Below, in pieces: positions 56,732-64,000 of a stretch of DNA of 64,000 nt. The notes beneath the pieces are model-generated. The model was not told the DNA's origin. It did no database searches and worked only from the letters and a program-made list of their open reading frames with translations. Within the stretch, counting starts at the first letter, position 1. Each line of letters opens with the position of its first letter. This DNA is from Brachypterus glaber. Its lineage: Eukaryota > Arthropoda > Insecta > Coleoptera > Kateretidae. The position numbers and the translations under genes are program-made. The stretch spans positions 7,115,683 to 7,179,682 of the forward strand of contig OY294054.1 in NCBI GenBank assembly GCA_958510825.1, written 5' to 3'.

Positions 56732-57290
56732 ATGACTTACGAATCATTACCAAATTTTAAAAATTTTGAAAATACGTTTGATGCTTTATTTAATATTGAT
56801 ATTGAATCTAAGAGCAATATAGAGATCATAAATAGTGATCTTTTCAGTTCTAAATTATCTTTAGCCCATTGTGTATCAAGAGATTTTCAAATGTCTCTTG
56901 GTATTGCGAAGCAATTTAATGAAAGGCTTAAAAACGTAGATTATCTTAAATCTCTTAATAAACAAATCGGTGATGTAGCATATTTATCAATAAACAATAA
57001 AAATGTTTACTATTTAATTACTAAAGAACATTATTATGACAAACCTACGTATAATAATATGATATCAGCTTTAAATAGTTTGAAAATGACCCTTATTGCA
57101 AATAATGATTTTAATATTGCAATACCTAAGATAGGATGCGGGTTAGATAAACTTAATTGGAATATTGTTTATAATTGAATTAAAATTATTTTACACGAAG
57201 AAAAATTTAATATCAAAATTTACGATAACTCTAAAATCAATACATTTAAAATCTGTTATAATAATAATATTACATTATCAGATAATTAAT
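56732..57290 (+). pseudogene. pol: TARG1/OARD1-like macro domain
   Basis: This is in the same frame as the RNase H end and is separated from it by a short linker. In the 148-codon frame from 56732, residue 34 onward reads NSDLFSSKLSLAHCVSRDF, then QMSLGIAKQF, GDVAYLS, VYYLITKEHYYDKPTY (Lys98), SALNSLKM, and IPKIGCGLDKLNW (Asp139). These are the ADP-ribose-binding and catalytic segments of TARG1-type macro domains. The human enzyme uses Lys84 and Asp125, which are also 41 residues apart. Such enzymes remove ADP-ribose from glutamate/aspartate or O-acetyl-ADP-ribose. A TGA at 57176 and a TAA at about 57287 interrupt the following helix and linker, which otherwise continue in frame (IKIILHEEKFNIKIYD). 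Activity is unproven. Confidence 0.85.
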
Positions 57291-58760
57291 CCGATAATGA
57301 ATCTGTTCAAACAGAAATTTCACCTGAAACAATTAAAGAAGAATTTAACATTTTTCAAGAAAAATATCAATCAATTCTCTTATCGATTATTCCAAAATTT
57401 CTTACTCCAACGAGCAATTATTAATTAAACAACATAAAGATATAATTTCAGTTTTCCAACAAGGAAATATAGAAAATCTTCATGATAAAATAATTGAAGA
57501 CTTTATGGAAGCTGACCAATCATTTAGTATTGACCAGATTTGTACAGTAGCTAGTACAAGTATACCTGGTAGGACTTATTATTTAATACCTGTTTCAAAA
57601 GTAACTGAAAACGCTATTAAACACTTATTTAAACTTCTTTATGAACACAAAGAAAAATTTGACCCTAATAAAACATATTATGTTGAAAATGTAAAAAAGT
57701 TTATGGTTCCTGAAAATCTCAGTTTTATTTTTGCCGATATTGAAATCAAATTTGTAATCTGTCAGGATATTATAACTCAGCCTGACCCTGATCAACAATT
57801 AATAATTGTATCTCAATATCACTATGGTAAAAATAATTTACATAATAATACCTCGAATTAACGAAACATTTAGGCGCATTAGAGAAAAATATAATTGGCC
57901 AAATTTGCAAAAAGATGTAGAAAAATATATTAAGTCTTGTGAAATTTGTAATAAATCAAAAATAAATAGACAAAATAATGACCGACCATTAGTAACTACT
58001 GAAGTACCTAATACTCCGTTTGAAAGAATTAATATTGATATATAGAGGTTCTAAAATCAATTTATATTTTAATTGTTAGAGATGAATTAACCAAATTCAC
58101 TCAAGGTTATCTTAAAAATAAATCCGCAAAAGAAGTTGTTAATACACTTCTTATTTTTTTCCAACATTTTGGTACTCCCTTAAGAATTCATTGTGACTCT
58201 GGTGGAGAGTTTCACAATCACATTATGCGTGATTTTGCAAATCTATATGACTTTAAATTAACATTTAGCTCTGTCGCTCATCCGCAATCGAATGGTTCTG
58301 ACAGAAATATTTAGAGTATTTTTAAACGAATTTCCAAATCAATCCCCTTTAGATATTTTACCTAATGCAATTATTACATATAATAACAGTAAATGTAAAA
58401 CGACAGGTTTTACTCCTTACGAATTAGTATTCGGGCATAGCATCTAGACCCCCTGAAAAACTGTATAATCAAACTGAATTAATTACTAAATACGTTCGTG
58501 ACTTAAATAATAAAATTTCTTATAATTATAAAATTGCTAGAGACAAAACAGCTCATGAAAAACAAAAAGTTATGTTAAAGAAAAATCTCCCTTCCAAATA
58601 GGTCAAAAGGTATGGCTCAGAGAGTCTCAAATTGGGCATAAATTCAAAAATAAATATTTAGGACCTTATACAATCGAAGAAATATTAGAACCAAATTCTG
58701 CTGTAATTTATAATGAAAATAATAGAAAACGCGTTAATTTTGACCGCTTAAAGCCATCAT
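57291..58760 (+). pseudogene. pol: integrase region
   Basis: After a linker (57505-57861, with IFADIEIKFVICQDI) comes the zinc-binding region: YHYGKNN, a shift, INETFRRIREKYNWPNLQKD and SCEICNKSK. The core shows an Asp in FERINIDI followed by a stop, IVRDELTKFTQGYL, FGTPLRIHCDSGGEFHNH (second Asp) and HPQSNGS with the Glu segment shifted (near 58300). TGFTPYELVFGHS follows. The carboxy-terminal GPY/F-like module reads WLRESQIGHKFKNKYLGPYT near 58640. The reading ends in tcatga, so the pol stop overlaps the ATG at 58759. Numerous shifts. Confidence 0.85.
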
Positions 58761-58789
58761 GAACGTGAAAATTAAATTACTGATATTAA

Positions 58790-58803
58790 TAATATTGTTA
58801 CAG
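58790..58803 (+). promoter_or_regulatory. Candidate env splice acceptor
   Basis: taatattgttacag/gtcc ends at 58803. The related minus-strand element has ttttattacag/gtcc at the same point of env and in the same codon phase (exon start 63577), which supports real use. Confidence 0.6.
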
Positions 58804-60682
58804 GTCCATCTGGACAGTAATTCACAGTCAAAATTTGGAAAAATTCACCCTTACGGCCCTTAACAATACACTTAGACCATTTTACCAAAATGAAGGTAGT
58901 ATTAAAATCTCGAACGATAAATGGAAGTTGATTGTCTATAAAGATATTTCACTTATTAAAAATTCTTTTAATAATAATAATAATAATATTCTTCAACAAA
59001 TAGTTGAACTTGTTAATAAAAATAAAGGCTTACGAATGGAGTATTTTGCAGATAAAGTTGAAGGTCATATTTCTACTTTAGAACGAATTTCAAATGTAAT
59101 AAAAAATAAATTTTTAGAAATTAAAAGTGACACAATTGAATATTTAGAAACTAGAGTCAAACGAGGTTTAATTGACGGCCTTGTTACTGTTTGGAAATCA
59201 ATCACTGGTAATTTAGATGCCAGAGATGGTAAATATTATGATTGCATAAACAAAATTAATCGCGATGAACACGAAATACTCGCCTTAATGAAAAATCAAA
59301 TATTAGTCATAACTCAAACAATAAAGAATTTTAATTATTCCATAAGAAAATTACAAATAGACGAAGAAACATTCAATAATGATTTAAAAACTATTGAAAC
59401 TTTAATTTTTAATATAACAGATAACCAAAATTTAATTGAAGCTAAATTAAAAGTAACAGACACATGTGAACAGTTGTTAGAATCTTTTTTGTTAATAGAA
59501 GAAGAATTAGACGATATAATAAATAGTATTACATTTGCGAAATTAAAAGTGTTACATCCTTCAATTATTAACCCCTTTGTATTACTTGATCAATTATCAA
59601 AAATATCTCAAATAACCGAAGGAGGTTTACCCTTACCAGTTGCTTTTTATAATATAGCAAATTTTATTGAAATTATTAAACTTGAAGCTTTTCAGACTGA
59701 TAACAAGGTGGTATTTATTTTGAATATTCCATTAACTATTAGAGATCGTTTTACCCTATATCACCTTTATTCCCTTCCAACCCTTGATAAACGAACTAAC
59801 TTATTCCATACAGTCCTTACTTCCTCAAAATACATTGCTGTGTTGGAAGACAATCGATTTTACACTAGTATTAATAATATGGAAAACTGCAAATTATCTC
59901 TGGAATCGATACCTCTATGCGAATATGTTATGACTTGGTTACATATTCTGTCGACGCTTCCGCTTCTTGTGAAGCTCAAATTTTAAATCATCCCTTAGAA
60001 GTTCCTGAAAGTTGCCAAATAAATACTTTCACATTTGAAGACTACAAAGTACAATTACTTGCTACAAATAAATGGTTAATAGTAATTTCTGAAACTTTAC
60101 CTGTTACTTAAACCTGTATCGATATGCCAACTAAAACATTATATATAAATCAAATTTCTGTTTTAAACATTAACCCTGGATGTTCTGGTTATGTAGGATC
60201 AACAAGAATAGTTGCATCCAAAAAAAGAAATTCAAATTTAACTTCAGTTATAGAAACTCCAAGCATTCCTTATAAATGCTGTGAAAAACTTTCAGACGCA
60301 AAATATATACCAAAATTAATTCCTTTAAAAATTAATAAAATGGATAGACGAACTTAATGTAGCTGAACCAATATAATGACCAACTGGATCAAATTTTAAA
60401 TGAACCTTATTATAGTAAACATTATTCATGGTTAACCTATTTTACTATTACTATACTAGTATTAAGTACTATATTTTATATTTTACGAAAATATCGTAAA
60501 TGCGCACTCAAAAGAAGACGGAGGGCCATAGCCAATTTTGATACAACAGTCCACCACCTCCTTCTTCAGCATCCCACAGCACAAGAAATATATTTACTCA
60601 GGATCCAGCAATAGAAGAAGAAAATGAAAATGGTATGGAAATAAATCTTCCCAGTAGAGCTTCAAAATTCATCCCAGCCTAA
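58804..60682 (+). pseudogene. env: errantivirus-type fusion glycoprotein, broken
   Basis: The long frame to 59986 contains a furin-type site RVKR followed by GLIDGLVTVWKSITGNLD, the fusion-peptide and conserved segment of insect errantivirus/baculovirus F-type Env. A coiled-coil-like helical region and RICYDLVTY follow after a shift near 59915. Cys-rich segments (PGCSGYVGSTRIV, YKCCEKLSD) lie at 60124-60357. A membrane anchor remnant (WLTYFTITILVLSTIFYIL) near 60430-60490 comes before a basic tail. The first exon base after the acceptor at 58803 fits the leader mini-exon phase. An alternative unspliced ATG at 58759 gives a hydrophobic start but in a different frame. Env would sit in host membranes and mediate fusion. 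This copy has at least three shifts/stops. Confidence 0.87.
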
Positions 60683-60713
60683 TTGTCGCTCTTCGTTAGA
60701 TCGACAATTTTTT

Positions 60714-60725
60714 TGATGGGGGAGT
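60714..60725 (+). promoter_or_regulatory. Polypurine tract
   Basis: tgatgggggagt sits immediately before the 3' LTR, the expected primer for plus-strand DNA synthesis. Confidence 0.8.
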
Positions 60726-61006
60726 TTTTACATATCCCCTTAAGACGCAATACCCTTTTTTTGTTGTGATGACCTAATTTAAAATGGTGCAATATGGCGC
60801 AATTAGATGTTTATGGTGCAATTAGATGTTTTTATGGAAAATTCCACAGATATAATTATATAAATAAGAATTCAGCTCCAAATTATTCATTCATTCTTTT
60901 CTATTGTTAACTTAAGTTATTTTACTTTATAATTAATGTTAATAAAATGTTTTAAATTTTATTTTAATTTTTTTTAAAATAAGAAATCAAAATCCAAAAC
61001 GTAACA
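60726..61006 (+). repeat. 3' LTR
   Basis: 281 bp, matching the 5' LTR except for a few positions. Its first dinucleotide reads TT instead of TG. It ends GTAACA, followed by the TACA duplication. Confidence 0.93.
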
Positions 61007-61010
61007 TACA

Positions 61011-61503
61011 TGTTATGTTTCACTTTCTGAATTTAACTTTTTAAAAAAAATTATAATATTTAAAATACTTTATTAACTTTTAACTTTTACATTGAAGACT
61101 TGTTTAGCCAAACAAGTCCTGTCTGAATCTTAACTGTATTAGAATATTATTATTATATGGAATTAAATGGAATTGAATTATTTGGAGCTTAATCGCTATT
61201 TATATGTTTAAAAAGTGCTGAGCTGTCATTTGGAACTTTCCGTGAAAAATATAATATATTTCACTATATTGCACCATATTGGTTAATGTGGTGCAATATT
61301 GCATCTTCTTGCTTGTTTGTCTCTTAAAAGTGCTGAATAAGCTATTAAATAAGAAACTTTCCTATTAGAATTGTAAAATGTTGCACAATATTGCCCAATA
61401 TTATATTGGAAATAAATAAGTTTTAACTTTAAATTACGTCTTGGAAAGTTTCAATAGTCAGCATAAACAAATATCATATTACATCTTGAGGGAATATGTA
61501 ACA
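61011..61503 (-). repeat. 3' LTR of the minus-strand element
   Basis: On the minus strand it runs TGTTACATATTCCC to GAAACATAACA, 493 bp. The start matches the plus element LTR start for about ten bases and then diverges. The other LTR is outside the window, so the length rests on the termini and on the polypurine tract. Confidence 0.8.
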
Positions 61504-61520
61504 ACTTCCCCCTAATTAAA
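61504..61520 (-). promoter_or_regulatory. Polypurine tract of minus-strand element
   Basis: On the minus strand aattagggggaagt directly precedes the LTR. Confidence 0.75.
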
Positions 61521-61623
61521 AGATTTGGTCTATGGAAGAGCAAAACTGAGAAATAAAAAATTAAAATATTTAAAAGGAAAAAACTTAAAACTTAAGATAT
61601 TTAAACTTAAAATAACTAAAAAT

Positions 61624-63606
61624 TTAAGCAGGAATATATTTTGATTGTCTTTGAGAATGATTTTCATCAAGTTCAAAATTCTGTTCTTCTTGAGCTGGAT
61701 CTCTACTGAAGAATCTTCTTATACTTGGTCGTATTAAAGGTCTGGGACTTCGTAAATGACGTATTAAAATTGAAGGTGGTGGAGGCGGATTATCGTCCGT
61801 ATTGCTGTCATCATAATTAGCAATAGCTCTTCTTTTTCGTCTAGTTACATAAATTTTATATTTATAAATTATATAAAGACTGGTTATCAAACTAATAATT
61901 GTAATTGTAAAAATTGTAAACCATGACCAATGTTTTTCTGCAAAAGATTGATTTATGATTTTGTCCAACTGTTCGCTATATTGATTTAATTTATGTTCAG
62001 CGACATTAAGTTCATCTAAGTTAAGTTTACTTATTTTCAATGGGGTTAGTTTCGGTAAGTTCTCAGCATCTGATAAATGATTACAACAATTGAATGGAAT
62101 GTTTGGAGTTTCCATAAATGACGTAATATTTGAAGTTTTCTGTTTAGTAGCAACAATTCTGGTAGCACCAATATATCCAGAACATTTTGGTTTTAAATAT
62201 AGAATTGAATTTTGTTGTATTATAAGACTTGTAGTCTCCATATTTGGACAACTTAAGGTTAAGGGTAGTTTTTCTGAAATAATAATTAACCATTTGTTGA
62301 CATCAACCAATTGGACTTTATAATCTTCAAAAGCAAATGTATAATAGCTGCATGATTCAGGAATCTTCAGAGGGTGATTCAGGAGTTTAGCTTCACATGT
62401 AGCTGCAGTATCAATAGGGTAGGTAACTAAATCATAACATATTCTCGTGTTTCCTCCAGATAAACGTTTGCAGTTATCCAAAGAATTAATATGAGTGTAA
62501 TATCGATCATCTTCAGAAACAGCCAAATATTTTGAGGTAAGGAGAATTGTATGGAAAAGTTTAGTTCTTTCATCTGGGGTAGGTAAGGAATAAAGATGAT
62601 TAAGGGTATATTTATCTCTATTCACTAATGGAATATTTAAAATAAAAATTAATTTATCATCAGTTTGAAATGCTTCTAAATGAATTATTTCTATATAATT
62701 AGCAATATTATGAAAAGCTGGAGGTAAGGGTAACAACCCTTCTGTAACTTGAGAAATTTTTGAAAGTTGATCCAATAAAATAAAAGGATCAATAATAGAA
62801 GGATGAAGTACTTTTAATTGGGCAAAAGTTATGCTATTAATAATATCATTTAATTGATCTTCAATTAATAAATATGATTCTAATAATTGTTCACTAGCAT
62901 CAATTACTTTAAATTTAGCATAAATTAAATTCTGATTATCAGTAATATTTAATATTGAACTTTCAATTATTTTTAAATCTTTATTAAACGTTTCTTCATC
63001 AATTTGAAGTTTTTGAAGAGTATAATTAAAATTTTTAATAGTTTGTGTAGTTACCAAAATTTGATTTTTCATTAAATTTTGCATTTCATGTTCATTTTGA
63101 GTTATTTTATTGATACATTCTTCATAATACTTTCCATCACTGGCATCTAAATTTCCAGTAATAGATTTCCAAATTGTACCTATTCCATTTATTAGGCCAC
63201 GTTTACTTATTTTATGTAAATTTTGATACGAATTAGTATCACTTTTAATTTGCATGAATTTATTTTTCAGTGTATTTGAAATTCGTTCTAGATTTGAAAC
63301 ATGAACAACAACTTCGCTTGCAAAATATGCTATGCGTATATTATTTTTACGAGTAAGCAAATTTTTAAGTTGAGTTAAAATATGATTATTATTCTGATAA
63401 GAAATTCTCAATAAGGAAATGTCTTTGTAGACTAATAGTTTCCATTTGTCATTTGATATTCGTACTTGTCCTTCATGTTGATAAAATAATCCAAAGGTAT
63501 TATTAATAGGGTTTAGGGTAAAAGGACTTGAATTTTGAGTTTTCAAATTCCCGAGTATCATTAGTATGTACAGGGACCTGTAATAAAAACTAAGTGTCAG
63601 TTTCAT
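61624..63606 (-). CDS. env: errantivirus-type fusion glycoprotein, uninterrupted
   Basis: A 660-codon open frame. A hydrophobic amino-terminal stretch (about 8-20) could be a signal peptide. The first ten codons lie before a conserved splice acceptor (exon start 63577), so the mature amino terminus may come from an upstream exon. Cleavage is likely after Arg136 (KISKR), before GLINGIGTIWKSITGNLD. The site is dibasic rather than the full RxKR seen in the plus element. A long helical region follows, then Cys-containing segments (GGNTRICYDLVTYP, KPKCSGYIGATRIVA, FNCCNHLSD). One membrane span lies near 562-583 (WFTIFTITIISLITSLYI), then a basic, proline-rich cytoplasmic tail. It would act in envelope fusion. 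It overlaps the pol end by 17 bp. Confidence 0.9.
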   Translation of the reverse strand: MKLTLSFYYRSLYILMILGNLKTQNSSPFTLNPINNTFGLFYQHEGQVRISNDKWKLLVYKDISLLRISYQNNNHILTQLKNLLTRKNNIRIAYFASEVVVHVSNLERISNTLKNKFMQIKSDTNSYQNLHKISKRGLINGIGTIWKSITGNLDASDGKYYEECINKITQNEHEMQNLMKNQILVTTQTIKNFNYTLQKLQIDEETFNKDLKIIESSILNITDNQNLIYAKFKVIDASEQLLESYLLIEDQLNDIINSITFAQLKVLHPSIIDPFILLDQLSKISQVTEGLLPLPPAFHNIANYIEIIHLEAFQTDDKLIFILNIPLVNRDKYTLNHLYSLPTPDERTKLFHTILLTSKYLAVSEDDRYYTHINSLDNCKRLSGGNTRICYDLVTYPIDTAATCEAKLLNHPLKIPESCSYYTFAFEDYKVQLVDVNKWLIIISEKLPLTLSCPNMETTSLIIQQNSILYLKPKCSGYIGATRIVATKQKTSNITSFMETPNIPFNCCNHLSDAENLPKLTPLKISKLNLDELNVAEHKLNQYSEQLDKIINQSFAEKHWSWFTIFTITIISLITSLYIIYKYKIYVTRRKRRAIANYDDSNTDDNPPPPPSILIRHLRSPRPLIRPSIRRFFSRDPAQEEQNFELDENHSQRQSKYIPA

Positions 63607-64000
63607 TTATATTTTCAATAGTATTACGTTCATGATATGGTTTTAAACGATCAAAGTTTACATGAGTACGCATTGTTTCATTAGATATAATTGCTGAGTT
63701 AGGTTGTTTAATTTCTTCGATAATATATGGACCTAAAAACTTATTTTTAAATTTATGTCCTATTTGAGATTCTTTAAGCCAAACTTTTTGTCCAATTTGA
63801 TAATCTGATTTTTCAGAAATATGTTTGTCAAAACGTTCTTTCGCTTTTTGTTTTGATAGTGCCGATTTGGCTCTGGCAATTTTATATTTATAAGAAATTT
63901 CATTATTTAAATCACGTATATATTTAGTACTCTTTTTCATTATAAAGTTTTTCAGGACTTCTAGCAGCTGTATGCCCAAAAATTAATTCATAGGGTGTAA
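63590..64000 (-). pseudogene. pol: integrase carboxy-terminal part of minus-strand element
   Basis: Residues TPYELIFGHTAARSPEKLYN are read from the window edge to about 63940. Then a one-base shift in an A-run near 63938 leads into the frame ending at 63590, with YIRDLNNEISYKYKIARAKS, QIGQKVWLKESQIGHKF, and the GPY/F-like LGPYIIEEI before VNFDRLKPYHERN. It closely parallels the plus element at 58430-58750. The shift may be an assembly error, because env next to it is intact. Confidence 0.85.

Larger units (their letters stand above)
52449..61006 (+). mobile_element. Errantivirus-like endogenous retroelement (Gypsy with env), full length
   Basis: An 8.56-kb element with 281-bp LTRs at both ends, TACA duplicated on both sides (52445-52448 and 61007-61010), a tRNA-Ser-type primer site, gag, protease, RT, RNase H, a macro domain, integrase, env and a polypurine tract. 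The gene order and the Env fusion-protein type place it with insect errantiviruses and related env-bearing Metaviridae. The LTRs differ at only a handful of positions, so insertion is fairly recent. Yet gag, pol and env contain many one-base frameshifts and a few stops, so this assembled copy is not intact. Confidence 0.9.
61011..64000 (-). mobile_element. Second errantivirus-like element, minus strand (3' part)
   Basis: On the minus strand it runs from integrase (window edge) through env to a 3' LTR ending at 61011. It is related to but distinct from the plus element: LTR 493 bp instead of 281, and env similar but clearly diverged. It lies tail to tail with the plus element, separated only by the 4-bp TACA. 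The 5' part lies beyond the window. Confidence 0.9.

Overview
This window looks like repeat-dense, AT-rich animal DNA, almost certainly from an insect. The evidence is the mix of BEL/Pao, Gypsy and errantivirus-like LTR elements, CR1/Jockey-like and Tx1/L1-like LINEs, Polinton-like capsid relics, several fold-back MITEs, satellite arrays and introns with animal splice signals. A beetle is a plausible guess, but nothing here proves it. I see no bacterial gene organisation, no tRNA or rRNA gene, and no complete conventional host gene. Nearly all recognisable coding sequence belongs to transposable elements, most of it broken.

Layout. 1-3.6 kb: a duplicated ~1.26 kb block whose end carries an exon-like coding stretch. 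4.4-7.1 kb: a decayed minus-strand Tx1/L1-like LINE. 7.2-14.7 kb: a minus-strand Gypsy element that appears to be split by a plus-strand BEL/Pao element, with a 200-bp assembly gap at the left junction. 17.3-18.6 kb: a minus-strand CR1/Jockey-like LINE. 18.6-27.4 kb: a second BEL/Pao copy together with the same Gypsy flank, because 8.7-16.5 kb and 19.5-27.4 kb are a large direct duplication. 27.4-32.3 kb: another duplicated block carrying two broken Polinton/Maverick penton-like genes, a hammerhead-like motif and a long-TIR MITE. 32.7-42.7 kb: minisatellites, a broken gag, a CGCGAAA-rich repeat field, a Harbinger-like fold-back, a GAA microsatellite, a BEL/Pao integrase relic and another CR1/Jockey-like LINE. 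42.7-47.7 kb: a ~150-bp satellite with higher-order structure. 48.3-49.9 kb: a third CR1/Jockey-like LINE. 50.4-52.0 kb: nested inverted-repeat transposons.

The most informative part is 52.4-64.0 kb. A full-length errantivirus-like endogenous retroelement (52449-61006) has matching 281-bp LTRs, a 4-bp target duplication, a tRNA-Ser-type primer site, gag, pol and env. Its pol carries a TARG1/OARD1-like macro domain between RNase H and integrase, with the expected lysine and aspartate at the expected spacing. The 5' leader contains an eight-codon mini-exon followed by a consensus splice donor, which is in phase with an acceptor at the start of env. A related element lies tail to tail with it on the minus strand (61011 to past the window end); it has an uninterrupted 660-codon env and the same splice acceptor phase. 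Together these describe an env-bearing LTR element that may have captured an ADP-ribose hydrolase-type domain.

Limits. Family calls come from reading motifs by eye; no database search was run. Many single-base frameshifts could be genuine decay or assembly indels, and I cannot separate the two here.
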